Shown here piece after piece: positions 51,484 through 61,642 of a stretch of DNA of 64,000 nt. The stretch's first letter is position 1, and every line of letters starts with the position of its first letter. The notes beneath the pieces were generated by a model. That model saw only the letters and a program-made list of their open reading frames with translations. It was not told where the DNA came from and made no database searches. Position numbers and translations under genes: made by a program. This DNA is from Sterolibacterium sp. (GTDB taxonomy: Bacteria; Pseudomonadota; Gammaproteobacteria; Burkholderiales; Rhodocyclaceae). Location of the stretch: positions 124,001-188,000 of the forward strand of contig JAQTOA010000002.1 in the NCBI GenBank assembly GCA_028713555.1. The letters are read 5' to 3'.

Positions 51484-51558
51484 GAGTTATCTCCAAAAGT
51501 CATTCAAGGCACTATAGCTGAAATACACACGGCCGATGGTATGGCGGTATTCTGAATT

Positions 51559-52509
51559 CTAGGGGGAGGTACGGCGTTCGCCCAGCAGTGCCGCGCGCGT
51601 AACCGGGCTTTGGAGCTGGGACAGCCACCATTGCAGCGCGCGCCCCAAGCCGGACTTGCCGCTCCTGCGACAGGCGTAACTGACCTGAATCAGCTGCTCC
51701 ACCCGTTCCACTCGCTTGACTACCAGCCTTCCAGTATTGATATAGGGCTGTGCCAGGCAGGTCGGCAAAAAGCCGGCACCCAGCCCTCTGATCTGAGCAT
51801 CTAGTTTGGTAGGCATGTCGGTCACGGTTAGCACGTCTTGCCCTGGCAACAGACCGACGGAGATTCCGCTGCCGCGCTGCGCAGAATCGGCGACCGCCAC
51901 TGCCCGATGACCGCGGATGAGCTCATCGCTCAATGGCTCGGGCATCTGCGCCAGCGGATGGTGGGGCGCCACCGCAAAAACAAAGCGCACGCTGCCCAAC
52001 GGCTCCCGCTGCAGGCCAGACGTGGTGGTGTTGGCCACCACCACGCCAAGCGCCAGATCTGCCTGGCCGGAGGTCAGCGCTTCAAGCGTGCCAGACAAGG
52101 TTTCGGCGCGCAACTTAAGTCGTGTGGGCGGATTCAGCGCGAAAAAGTCCCCGCACAGCTCCATTACGGTGGTGCGGTCGATTATGCTGTCCACCGCAAT
52201 CGTCAGTTGTGGCTCCCAGCCAGTGGCCACGCGTTTGACACGGTTAGCCACAGCATCAATGTCGGCGAGCAGGCGCACGCCCTCACGCAGGAGTTCGGCC
52301 CCGGCCTCAGTCAGGCGTGCTTGGCGCGAGCTGCGGTCGAACAACAAAACGTCCAGCGCATCCTCCATCTGACGCACACGATAGGTAAGAGCACTGGGCA
52401 CCATGTTGCTGGCGCGAGCTGCCGCAGCAAAACTGCCGGTACTGGCGATGGTCTGCAACATGGCCAGGGCGTCGGGGGTCAAGACATCGCGCGGGGTATT
52501 CATAAGCAT
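51559..52509 (-). CDS. LysR-family transcriptional regulator
   Basis: LTPDALAMLQTIASTGSFAAAARASNMVPSALTYRVRQMEDAL. Confidence 0.92.
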   Translation of the reverse strand: MLMNTPRDVLTPDALAMLQTIASTGSFAAAARASNMVPSALTYRVRQMEDALDVLLFDRSSRQARLTEAGAELLREGVRLLADIDAVANRVKRVATGWEPQLTIAVDSIIDRTTVMELCGDFFALNPPTRLKLRAETLSGTLEALTSGQADLALGVVVANTTTSGLQREPLGSVRFVFAVAPHHPLAQMPEPLSDELIRGHRAVAVADSAQRGSGISVGLLPGQDVLTVTDMPTKLDAQIRGLGAGFLPTCLAQPYINTGRLVVKRVERVEQLIQVSYACRRSGKSGLGRALQWWLSQLQSPVTRAALLGERRTSP

Positions 52510-52609
52510 CCTACAAGTTCAATTATTTTGAATGATGCCATCAAATTGCCAGTTCCTGGAAGGAAAAGGAAAGGCCCACACTTCACTCCATCGAAAAGGA
52601 GTTCCATTC

Positions 52610-53311
52610 ATGTTCAATGTTCGCAAATCTCAAGACCGCGGCTACGCCGACCACGGCTGGCTCAAGAGTTACCACTCATTCTCATTCGCTGGCTATTACG
52701 ACCCGGCCCACATGGGCTGGGGCAACCTGCGGGTGATCAACGAAGACCTGATCGCCCCGGATACCGGCTTTGGCAAGCACAGTCACCGCGATATGGAAAT
52801 CATCAGCTATGTGCTGTCGGGTGAACTGGCGCACCAGGACAGCATAGGCAACGTCAAGGGCATTCCGCCGGGCGAGGTGCAGCGCATGAGCGCCGGCAGC
52901 GGCGTGGCGCACAGTGAGTTCAATTATGCCAAGGATCAGACCACACACCTTCTGCAGATCTGGATAAAGCCGAATGCGACTGGAATCGCACCGAGCTATG
53001 AGCAAAAAACCATTCCCGCCGAACGGAAACGAGGCACCCTGTGCTTGGTCGCCTCGCCCAATGGGGCGCAGGATTCAGTCACCATCCATGCGGATGCGAC
53101 GCTATACGCCGGCCTGTTCGACGCAGACGAGAGCGCAGAGCTGGCGCTTGACCCGAAGCGCAAGGCTTACGTGCATCTGGTACGTGGCGCTCTGGAAGTC
53201 AATGGCCAACACATCAGCACGGGTGACGCCGTGTTGCTGAAAGACGAAAATCGAATCACTTTAGCCAACGGCCGCGATGCCGAGGTGCTGGTGTTTGATC
53301 TGGTAGCATGA
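52610..53311 (+). CDS. Pirin family protein
   Basis: MFNVRKSQDRGYADHGWLKSYHSFSFAGYYDPAHMGWGNLRVINEDLIAP; HSHRDMEIISYVL. Confidence 0.93.
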   Translation: MFNVRKSQDRGYADHGWLKSYHSFSFAGYYDPAHMGWGNLRVINEDLIAPDTGFGKHSHRDMEIISYVLSGELAHQDSIGNVKGIPPGEVQRMSAGSGVAHSEFNYAKDQTTHLLQIWIKPNATGIAPSYEQKTIPAERKRGTLCLVASPNGAQDSVTIHADATLYAGLFDADESAELALDPKRKAYVHLVRGALEVNGQHISTGDAVLLKDENRITLANGRDAEVLVFDLVA

Positions 53312-53330
53312 TTTTTTCAAGGAGAAAGAA

Positions 53331-53885
53331 ATGGCAAAAGTAGCAGTGGTTTATCACTCTGGTTATGGTCATACCCAGCGCATGGCTCAAGCAGTCGCCG
53401 AAGACGCGAACGCTACGCTCATCGCCATCGACGCCGAAGGCAATCTGCCTGAAGGCGGCTGGGATGCGTTGAATGCGGCCGATGCCATTATCATGGGCAG
53501 TCCGACCTATATGGGTACCGTGAGCTGGCAGTTCAAGAAGTTTGCCGATGCGTCTTCCAAGCCTTGGTCGACGCAGCAATGGAAAGACAAGGTATTCGCC
53601 GGTTTCACCAATAGCGCCACGATGAATGGGGACAAACTATCTACGCTGCACTACCTGTTCACACTGGCTATGCAGCATGGCGGCATTTGGGTGGGAACCG
53701 GCCTGATGCCCAGCAACGCCAAGGCGGCGCAGCGTAATGACATTAATTACGTGGGTTCCTTCGCTGGCGCCATGGCGCAATCCCCGTCTGACAGCAGCCC
53801 AGCCGAGATGCTGCCCGGCGACCTTGAAACTGCCAGGCTGTTCGGTAAGCGCGTAGCGGAAGTGGCCGCCAAATTCAAGGGCTGA
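53331..53885 (+). CDS. WrbA-like flavodoxin/NAD(P)H-quinone oxidoreductase
   Basis: MAKVAVVYHSGYGHTQRMAQAVAE; MGSPTYMGTVSWQFKKFADAS. Confidence 0.9.
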   Translation: MAKVAVVYHSGYGHTQRMAQAVAEDANATLIAIDAEGNLPEGGWDALNAADAIIMGSPTYMGTVSWQFKKFADASSKPWSTQQWKDKVFAGFTNSATMNGDKLSTLHYLFTLAMQHGGIWVGTGLMPSNAKAAQRNDINYVGSFAGAMAQSPSDSSPAEMLPGDLETARLFGKRVAEVAAKFKG

Positions 53886-53914
53886 CTTAGGGTGTATGGC
53901 ACGAAGCAATGCGC

Positions 53915-55717
53915 CTAAGACTTGCCCACCTCAACCTGGGTATCAACTTTTTGGCGCAGGCGGATATGCAGTTCGCGTAGCTGCTTCTCGTCGACCTCTG
54001 AAGGCGCGTCGGTCAGCAGACACTGAGCACGCTGGGTCTTGGGGAAGGCGATGACATCGCGGATCGACTCGGCGCCGGTCATCATGGTGACAATCCGATC
54101 GAGGCCGAACGCCAAGCCGCCGTGGGGAGGGGCGCCGTACTTGAGGGCATCGAGCAGAAAGCCGAACTTCAGCTGGGCTTCCTCCGCACCGATGCCGAGA
54201 GCACGGAAAACCTTGCTCTGCACTTCCTCGCGGTGTATCCGCACTGAGCCACCGCCGATCTCCCAACCATTCAGCGCCAGGTCATAGGCCTTGGCCAGGC
54301 AGGCCCCCGGGGCGGACTCGAGCAAGTCCTCGTGACCGTCCTTTGGGCTGGTAAAGGGATGGTGACAGGCCGACCAGCGATGATTTTCCTCGTCGAATTC
54401 GAACATCGGGAAATCGACTACCCACAACGGACGCCAGGCTTCGCCGGTAAGGAATTTCTTTTCATGGCCGATTTTCACGCGCAACGCGCCAAGCGCATCG
54501 TTAACCACTTTGGCTGTGCCGGCGCCGAAGAAAATCAGGTCACCGGACTGGGCGCCGGTGTCCTTGATGATGGCTTTCAACGCAGCTTCGTGCAGGTTCT
54601 TGACAATCGGCGACTGCAGGCCGCTTTCGTTCGGCTGGCTGGCGTCATTCACCTTGATGTAGGCCAAGCCTTTGGCGCCGTAAATTTTGGCGAACTCGGA
54701 ATAGCCGTCGATTTCCCCCCGGGTCAGAGTTGCACCACCGGGAATGCGCAGGCCAGCGACGCGACCGCCGGCTTCGTTGGCCGGGCCACTAAATACCTTG
54801 AAAGCGACGTCCTTGACGGCGTCGGTGAGTTCGGTCAGTTCGAGGGTCACGCGCAAGTCGGGCTTGTCGGAGCCGAAACGTCGCATGGCTTCGGCATAAG
54901 TCATGCGCGGAAACGGATCGGGCAGATCGACGGCCAGCGTTTCCTTGAATACGCTACGGATCATGCCTTCCATCAAGCCGGTAATCTGCGTCTCGTCGAG
55001 GAAGGAAGTCTCCACATCAATCTGGGTGAATTCCGGCTGCCGGTCGGCGCGCAAATCCTCGTCGCGGAAGCATTTGACGATCTGGTAATACCGGTCGAAG
55101 CCGGCCACCATCAGCAGCTGCTTGAACAATTGCGGCGATTGCGGCAGGGCGAAAAAATGGCCGGGGTGGACGCGTGAAGGCACCAGGTAGTCGCGCGCAC
55201 CTTCGGGCGTGCTCTTGCCCAGCATCGGCGTTTCGATGTCGATGAAGCCGTTGGCATCGAGGTAACGGCGGGTGGCCATGGTGGTCTTGTAGCGCAGCAT
55301 CAGGTTCTTCTGCATCTGCGGACGGCGCAGGTCGATCACCCGATTGGTCAGGCGCACGGTCTCGGAGAGGTTTTCCTCATCGAGCTGGAAGGGCGGCGTT
55401 ACCGCCGTGTTAAGCACTTCGAGGTCGTGGCAGAGGATTTCTATTTCGCCGGAGGCGAGGTTGGGATTCACGGTGCCGGCGGGACGCCGACGCACCTTAC
55501 CGGTGATTTTCAGGACGAATTCGTTGCGGACATTCTCGGCGCGGGAAAACATTTCGGCGCGGTCCGGGTCGCAAACGATTTGAGCCAGCCCTTCGCGGTC
55601 GCGAAGGTCGATGAAAATGACACCGCCATGATCGCGGCGGCGATGATTCCAGCCACAGAGAGTGACGATCTGGTCGACATGGCTGGCATTGACCTGGCCG
55701 CAGTAATGAGTTCGCAT
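53915..55717 (-). CDS. aspS: Aspartyl-tRNA synthetase
   Basis: [48 protein letters not shown]. Confidence 0.97.
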   Translation of the reverse strand: MRTHYCGQVNASHVDQIVTLCGWNHRRRDHGGVIFIDLRDREGLAQIVCDPDRAEMFSRAENVRNEFVLKITGKVRRRPAGTVNPNLASGEIEILCHDLEVLNTAVTPPFQLDEENLSETVRLTNRVIDLRRPQMQKNLMLRYKTTMATRRYLDANGFIDIETPMLGKSTPEGARDYLVPSRVHPGHFFALPQSPQLFKQLLMVAGFDRYYQIVKCFRDEDLRADRQPEFTQIDVETSFLDETQITGLMEGMIRSVFKETLAVDLPDPFPRMTYAEAMRRFGSDKPDLRVTLELTELTDAVKDVAFKVFSGPANEAGGRVAGLRIPGGATLTRGEIDGYSEFAKIYGAKGLAYIKVNDASQPNESGLQSPIVKNLHEAALKAIIKDTGAQSGDLIFFGAGTAKVVNDALGALRVKIGHEKKFLTGEAWRPLWVVDFPMFEFDEENHRWSACHHPFTSPKDGHEDLLESAPGACLAKAYDLALNGWEIGGGSVRIHREEVQSKVFRALGIGAEEAQLKFGFLLDALKYGAPPHGGLAFGLDRIVTMMTGAESIRDVIAFPKTQRAQCLLTDAPSEVDEKQLRELHIRLRQKVDTQVEVGKS

Positions 55718-55776
55718 GTTTCCTGTTTCCGATTATATGTAGGGGTGCCGCCTGGAAGGCGAGGTGAGTTTAAGAC

Positions 55777-56409
55777 CTAAGGATTCTGGGCATGATTCAC
55801 CAGCTTGGCAGAAGAATGCCGCATGGGTGGCGCGACCACGCCCATCGAAATGATGTATTTGAGGGCTTCGTCGACGCTCATATCCAGTTCGATAACGTCC
55901 TCGCGCGGCATCATCAGGAAAAAGCCAGATGTCGGGTTGGGCGTGGTGGGCACATACACGCTGACATAATCCCCCCTGAGATGCTGCATGACATCGCCGC
56001 CAGGCAGGCCGGTCATGAAGGCGATGGTCCAACTGCCGGGCCGTGGATACTCCACCAGCAATGCCTTACGAAAAGCGTCTCCAGAGGACGAGAAAAGCGT
56101 ATCGGAAACTTGTTTGACGCTGTAATACACCGACTTCACCACCGGAATGCGCGACAGCACGCCTTCCCAGAAGCGCACCAAGCGTTGGCCGATGATGTTG
56201 GCGGTAATGAGGCCGGTAACAAACACCACCAGCAAGGTCAGAATCGCGCCTATCCCAGGGAGATAGAAACCCAGCAAGGTTTCTGGACGAATCGACGTCG
56301 GCAACAACAGCAGTGACTGATCCATGGTACGAACAATTAAAGCCAGTACCCAAGCGGTGATCGCCAACGGGACCCAGATCAGTAAGCCGGTGATGAAGTA
56401 TTTTTTCAT
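55777..56409 (-). CDS. DUF502 membrane protein
   Basis: MKKYFITGLLIWVPLAITAWVLALIVRTMDQ; PVVKSVYYSVKQVSDTLF. Confidence 0.92.
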   Translation of the reverse strand: MKKYFITGLLIWVPLAITAWVLALIVRTMDQSLLLLPTSIRPETLLGFYLPGIGAILTLLVVFVTGLITANIIGQRLVRFWEGVLSRIPVVKSVYYSVKQVSDTLFSSSGDAFRKALLVEYPRPGSWTIAFMTGLPGGDVMQHLRGDYVSVYVPTTPNPTSGFFLMMPREDVIELDMSVDEALKYIISMGVVAPPMRHSSAKLVNHAQNP

Positions 56410-56453
56410 CAGTTACCCTGGCAGACAGGGGGGGGGCCTCGCACCTTGGACTC

Positions 56454-56717
56454 TCAATGACAAGCGCAAGAGCCGTTGCCGCCCTGGCAAGGCGGGGGTT
56501 CCGCTTTATTCTCGGATTTTGCTTTGGAGCCAGCACCACCCTTGAAATCAGTTGCATACCAGCCACTGCCCTTAAGTTGGAAGCCGGGGGCGGTCAATTG
56601 CTTGGTATAAGTTTCCTGATTGCATGCAGGGCAGACGGTGAGCTGAGCGTCGCTCATCTTCTGTAGTACCTCGTTCTCGTAATTGCAACTGCTGCAACGG
56701 TAGGCATAAATTGGCAT
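56454..56717 (-). CDS. FmdB-type zinc-ribbon protein
   Basis: MPIYAYRCSSCNYENEVLQKMSDAQLTVCPAC; AGGAGG RBS and TATAAT upstream on the minus strand. Confidence 0.93.
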   Translation of the reverse strand: MPIYAYRCSSCNYENEVLQKMSDAQLTVCPACNQETYTKQLTAPGFQLKGSGWYATDFKGGAGSKAKSENKAEPPPCQGGNGSCACH

Positions 56718-57065
56718 GGCTGCCTCCTGAAAAGGATGATTATAACTTAAGCGCCTAACCCGAAAGGGTTTTGGCGATACGGCCGGATACGTATATGGGA
56801 GCGAAACACTCCATTTTCAAGCCGTCGGGATAACTGCAGGCAAGCCCAAGACGATGGTATTCCAGCACAATGCGCTTACACCTGTGTTAGCGTGACAGGA
56901 AGATGTGGATCGGAGCCCTGCGACTGCCGTTTGTTTAGCAGAGCGAAGCTTTGCTGGCCCCGGGAGCTTAGATAAACTCATCAAAATTAGTGGGATACAG
57001 GTTTCTGTTGGAGGTTCCGAAGTACTCGACGCAGAACCTGCAAATTATTGCAATAGGAAACGACC

Positions 57066-58103
57066 ATGATCGAATTCAGAAAAGAAACCAAGGTTGCGCG
57101 CCTGCACGATCCACGCCGCAGTTTCGAGTTGGTCGAAATTGAAAGCGAGGTGCGCTACGATCCGTTGACCTCGGCTTCCGCACGCATCTGCCACTTTACC
57201 CTTGGCGGACTGCCACCTGCTGACCTGCAGCCGATCGTGCAAATGTCGCGCGAGCCTTGCCCGTTCTGCCCGGAACGGATCGAGAAGGTGACACCGCGCT
57301 TTCCTGCGGACGTACTCAACAACCTTTGCCGGCGTTGTGGCGATGCCACGTTGCTTCCTAACCTGTTTCCTTATGACGATTATTCGGCGGTAGCCGTGCT
57401 GTGCGCGGAACATTTCCTGCCGATGCGGGAAATGCCGCAGCAGCCTATCATCGATGGCCTGAAGTTGGCGCGCGACTTTACCGAGCACGCGGGAAAACAC
57501 ATGCAGGGCAAGACAAACTACGGCCTTGTGGGCTGGAACTACATGCCGCCATCCGGCGCAAGCCAGGTGCATCCTCACATGCAGGTGGTAGTCAGCACCA
57601 ACCCTGGCAACGCGCTGGCACGCAGACTCGACGCCGAGGACACCTATCGGCAGCGTACCGGACGGATTTATGCACGCGATCAGCTTGAGGCCGAAGCCGC
57701 AGCGGGACGCTCAATCGGCACTCTTGGCGCTGCGAGTTGGTTCGTGCCGTTTGCACCGAGCGGCCTGCTCGGCGATTGCGCCGCAGTGTTTCCTGAACGA
57801 GCTACGCTCGCCGACTTGAGCGACACAGACATCGCCGACTTTGCTGCAGGATTGGTGCGTATCCTCAATGGATTTGCCACACGCGGCTTGTGGAGTTTCA
57901 ATCTGAGTTTTTTTCCGGCTGCTCGCGGAACGGGATACCAGAGTCACTGGTTGAGCGCCAACCTGCTGCCGCGCTTTTATCCTCATCCTCAACTGCATAA
58001 TTCCGATGTCTCGTATTTGCATCTGCATATGGAGGAGCGCGTCAGCATGCTCTACCCGGAAGAGGTCGCAGCCATGCTGAGAGAATCATTCAAACTGCGT
58101 TGA
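57066..58103 (+). CDS. Galactose-1-phosphate uridylyltransferase-like HIT-superfamily protein
   Basis: 345 aa; CPFCPERIEKVTPRF zinc-type motif, PNLFPYDDYSAVAV, GASQVHPHMQVVVS. Confidence 0.75.
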   Translation: MIEFRKETKVARLHDPRRSFELVEIESEVRYDPLTSASARICHFTLGGLPPADLQPIVQMSREPCPFCPERIEKVTPRFPADVLNNLCRRCGDATLLPNLFPYDDYSAVAVLCAEHFLPMREMPQQPIIDGLKLARDFTEHAGKHMQGKTNYGLVGWNYMPPSGASQVHPHMQVVVSTNPGNALARRLDAEDTYRQRTGRIYARDQLEAEAAAGRSIGTLGAASWFVPFAPSGLLGDCAAVFPERATLADLSDTDIADFAAGLVRILNGFATRGLWSFNLSFFPAARGTGYQSHWLSANLLPRFYPHPQLHNSDVSYLHLHMEERVSMLYPEEVAAMLRESFKLR

Positions 58104-58123
58104 TAAAGTCTGGTTGAGCGCCT

Positions 58124-58990
58124 TCAAATCAGGCGCAGGTAAGCCTGGGTCAAGGGCTTGCCCCAAAATAGCCCGATCACTCCAGCAGCGGCCAGATAGG
58201 GACCAAAGGGAATTGGCATATCGCGACCGTGTCGGTTGAATAGGATCAGACCGATGCCGACCACGGCGCCGACCAGTGACGAGAGCAAAATCGTCAGCGG
58301 CAGTATTTGCCAGCCAAGCCAGGCGCCGATGGCGGCAAGCAGCTTGAAATCCCCGTACCCCATGCCCTCCTTGCCAGTGGTCAGCTTAAAGCCCCAATAC
58401 ACGCTCCACAAGGCGAGGTAGCCGGCAATGGCGCCTAGCACTGCGCTGTGCAGGTCGGTAAAGCCGTTACCCAGATTGAGCAGCAGACCGCCCCAGAGTA
58501 ATGGCAGGGTAATATCGTCGGGCAGAAGCTGGGTGTCGAAATCGATGAAAGTCAGCGCGATCATGCTCCAGATGAAAAACAGCGCGCCGGCCGCTGCCAG
58601 GCCCAAGCCAAAATGCCAGCCGGCATAAGCCGAGAGGATGCCGGTGGCGGCTTCGACCAGCGGATAGCGCATGGAGATGGCTGCTTTGCAGCTTCGGCAG
58701 CGGCCGCGCAGAAACATCCAGCTGATCAGGGGAATATTCTCCCAGGCGGAAATCCAATGTCCGCATTTCGGACACCGCGAACGCGGGGTCGCCAGCGAGA
58801 ATTTTTCTTGCTGGGGAGGCGCCGTACCTTGAAATTCCGCACACTGTACCGCCCAGTCGCGCTGCATCATCTGTGGCAGGCGATGAATCACCACATTCAA
58901 AAAACTGCCGACCATGAGACCGAGCAGAAGGCAGGCAAAGGCCAGATAGTCGGGTTGGGAGAGGAGTGCCGCGAGAGTGGCGAGAGTCAT
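58124..58990 (-). CDS. pilD: Prepilin peptidase/N-methyltransferase
   Basis: GLMVGSFLNVVIHRLP; CPKCGHWISAWENIPLISW...CRSCKAAISMRYPLVE; GMGYGDFKLLAAIGAWLG. Confidence 0.95.
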   Translation of the reverse strand: MTLATLAALLSQPDYLAFACLLLGLMVGSFLNVVIHRLPQMMQRDWAVQCAEFQGTAPPQQEKFSLATPRSRCPKCGHWISAWENIPLISWMFLRGRCRSCKAAISMRYPLVEAATGILSAYAGWHFGLGLAAAGALFFIWSMIALTFIDFDTQLLPDDITLPLLWGGLLLNLGNGFTDLHSAVLGAIAGYLALWSVYWGFKLTTGKEGMGYGDFKLLAAIGAWLGWQILPLTILLSSLVGAVVGIGLILFNRHGRDMPIPFGPYLAAAGVIGLFWGKPLTQAYLRLI

Positions 58991-59007
58991 CAGAGCGTTG
59001 CGCTTAA

Positions 59008-60237
59008 CTAGCCGGCGATCGCGCCGAGTTTGAAGATCGGCAGGTACATGGCTACCACCATGCCGCCGATGAGCGAACCCAGCACCACCATGATTATCGG
59101 CTCCATCAAGCTGGAGAGCGCTTCCACGGCATCATCCACTTCTGCCTCGAAAAAGTCGGCGACTTTGCTCAGCATGCCGTCGAGCTGGCCGGATTCCTCG
59201 CCGATCGACACCATCTGAATCACCATGCTGGGGAAAAGGTTGGTGTTCTGCATCGACACAGTCAGATTCTGGCCGGTGCTGACCTCGTTCTTGATCTGCC
59301 GGGTGGCAAGCATATACACGTGATTGCCGGCGGCGCCGGCCACCGAGTCGAGCGCCTCCACCAAGGGCACGCCGGCCGCAAACATGGTGGAGAGAGTGCG
59401 TGTCCAGCGTGCGATGGTAGCTTTGCGCACCAGCTCGCCGAATACCGGAAGTTTCAGCATGACCCGATCCATCATGATCTGCATCGCCAGCGAACGTTTC
59501 CAGGTATAGAGAAAAGCGTAAACCGCGCCGCCGATACCGCCGAAGATGAGGTACCAATTAGCGACAAAAGCATCGGAAATGGTAATTAGAACCACGGTTG
59601 GCGTAGGTAGATCGGCGCCAAAAGTAGAAAAAATGGCCTTGAACTGCGGGATCACGAAAATCATGATCACTGCAACGATAATGAAGGCCACCACGATAAT
59701 GGCGATCGGATAGAACAACGCCGATTTTATCTTGCTCTTGATAGACTGGATTTTTTCTTTGTAGGTGGCCAGACGATCGAGCAGCGAGTCGAGAATGCCC
59801 GCCTGTTCTCCAGCCCCGACCAGGTTGCAGAACAGGGCGTCGAAATACAGCGGGTATTTGCGAAATGCCAGGGTAAGGCTGGAGCCGCTTTCAACATCGG
59901 TCTTGATATCAGTGAGCAGCTTGCCGACAGCCGCATTGCTGGCGCCCTTGCCGACAATGTCAAATGCCTGCAGCAGGGGCACGCCGGCTTTCATCATGGT
60001 GGCGAGCTGGCGCGTGAACAAGGTGATGTCCTTTTCGGTGACCTTGCCGCCACCGCCCATGCTCTGCTTCTTGATCTTGGTCACCAGGATGCCTTGGCGA
60101 CGGAGTGTCGCCTGTACCATGGTCTTGCTGCCGGCGCGAATCTCGCCACGCACAAGCTTGCCGGTCTTGTCCTTGCCTTCCCAGGCGAAGCTGGATTCCG
60201 TGGCTTTCTCTTTGCTTGCCTTGCCGGCGGTACTCAT
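59008..60237 (-). CDS. pilC: Type IV pilus inner-membrane protein PilC
   Basis: FAWEGKDKTGKLVRGEI; FTRQLATMMKAGVPLLQAFDIV; SLMEPIIMVVLGSLIGGMVVAMYLPIF. Confidence 0.95.
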   Translation of the reverse strand: MSTAGKASKEKATESSFAWEGKDKTGKLVRGEIRAGSKTMVQATLRRQGILVTKIKKQSMGGGGKVTEKDITLFTRQLATMMKAGVPLLQAFDIVGKGASNAAVGKLLTDIKTDVESGSSLTLAFRKYPLYFDALFCNLVGAGEQAGILDSLLDRLATYKEKIQSIKSKIKSALFYPIAIIVVAFIIVAVIMIFVIPQFKAIFSTFGADLPTPTVVLITISDAFVANWYLIFGGIGGAVYAFLYTWKRSLAMQIMMDRVMLKLPVFGELVRKATIARWTRTLSTMFAAGVPLVEALDSVAGAAGNHVYMLATRQIKNEVSTGQNLTVSMQNTNLFPSMVIQMVSIGEESGQLDGMLSKVADFFEAEVDDAVEALSSLMEPIIMVVLGSLIGGMVVAMYLPIFKLGAIAG

Positions 60238-60355
60238 TCCTCTTGCCTCCCCTTGAACGCGGATAGCGCGTTAAACAGTGTGAAGTAATGATGATCAGAT
60301 TGAAGAACCCGCATTGATCATGCCTCGACCCCGGATAATTGTAAAGCCGATATGT

Positions 60356-61642
60356 TCAGATGTTGGGTGGCATGGGCCTGAAGATACGCACCCCGCGGAT
60401 GCGGCGATGCTGGGTCTGGACAATTTCCATGGGCACGCCGTTGATCTTCACACTCAGGCCGGACTCGGGAATATCCTGCAAATGCTCAAGGATCAGCCCG
60501 TTGAGGGTTTTCGGTCCGTCCAGCGGGAAATTCAGTTCGAGAGCGCGGTTCAACTCGCGCAGATTGCGACTGCCATCGACCAGCAAGCTCTCGACACCAT
60601 CCGTTCTTCCCCAGGCCAGTTCGGTGCTGCTGACCGGCATGCTAGTCGTAAACTTGCCGATGATTTCCTCAATGATGTCTTCGAGCGTCACCAGCCCCTC
60701 GATCTCGCCGTATTCGTCCACCACCAAACCGAAGTGCTGGCGGTTCTCCCGGAAGAACTGGAGTTGGGCGTAAACCGTTGTAGCTGCCGGTATGAAATAA
60801 GGTTCGACGAGATGTTCGCGCAGAATGTCGGTCGTCAATTCTTCGGCAAGCGCGCTGGCCAGCAGCCGGCGTTGCAGCAAGATGCCGATGACATTGCCGG
60901 GGTCGGCATCATAAACGGGTAGCCGCCGATGAAAACTGGTGGCAAGCTGCTCGCGAACCTGCTCGATCGGCGCGCGGATATCGATCGCCTCAATCTCGCC
61001 GCGCGGCGTCATGATGTCCTCGACGCAAATCTGTTCGAGGTCGAACAGGTTGAGCAGCATGGTCTGGTGCTGGTGCGGAATGAAATGACTGGCTTCCAGC
61101 ACCAGCCCGCGCAACTCTTCGGGTGACAGGCGTTGCGTTTCGTGGCCCGGTTTGGGTTGCAAGTGCAGCAGCTTCAAGAGCGCTACGACGAACAGGTTGA
61201 CGAACCAGATCACCGGGTAGGCGATCCGCAGCAGCGGCGCCAGCAGATAGCTGATGCGCGGCGCCAGCCAGTCGGGATAAGTGGCGCCGATCACTTTCGG
61301 CGTGATTTCGGAAAACACCAGCAGACAGAAAGTGACGAACAGCGTACCGGCTTCGAGCGTCCATTTTTCCTGGCCGAACAGGCTCAGCGCAATATGTCCG
61401 GTGAGCATGGCGGCAGCGGCATTGATCAAGGTATTGCCGAGCAGGATGACGCCCAGCAGCTTGTCGGTTTTGCCCAGCAGCGCCAGCGCCAGCGCTGCAC
61501 CGCGCCGGCTCTTTCCGGCCATATGACGCAGCCGATGGCGATTAGTGGCCATCATGGCCGTCTCGGCCATGGAAAAGAATCCGGAGAAAACGAGCAGGAT
61601 GGCCAGCGCTGCGAACTGCAGCGAGAGCGGAACCTCGTCCAT
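60356..61642 (-). CDS. CNNM/CorC-type transporter (DUF21 + CBS domains)
   Basis: FSGFFSMAETAMMATNRHRLRH; VEDIMTPRGEIEAID; VDEYGEIEGLVTLEDIIEEI. Confidence 0.93.
   Translation of the reverse strand: MDEVPLSLQFAALAILLVFSGFFSMAETAMMATNRHRLRHMAGKSRRGAALALALLGKTDKLLGVILLGNTLINAAAAMLTGHIALSLFGQEKWTLEAGTLFVTFCLLVFSEITPKVIGATYPDWLAPRISYLLAPLLRIAYPVIWFVNLFVVALLKLLHLQPKPGHETQRLSPEELRGLVLEASHFIPHQHQTMLLNLFDLEQICVEDIMTPRGEIEAIDIRAPIEQVREQLATSFHRRLPVYDADPGNVIGILLQRRLLASALAEELTTDILREHLVEPYFIPAATTVYAQLQFFRENRQHFGLVVDEYGEIEGLVTLEDIIEEIIGKFTTSMPVSSTELAWGRTDGVESLLVDGSRNLRELNRALELNFPLDGPKTLNGLILEHLQDIPESGLSVKINGVPMEIVQTQHRRIRGVRIFRPMPPNI

Noticed and set aside
51298-51555. 85-aa plus-strand ORF
   Set aside because: Overlaps the conserved HIT N-terminal coding region on the other strand; no recognisable family.
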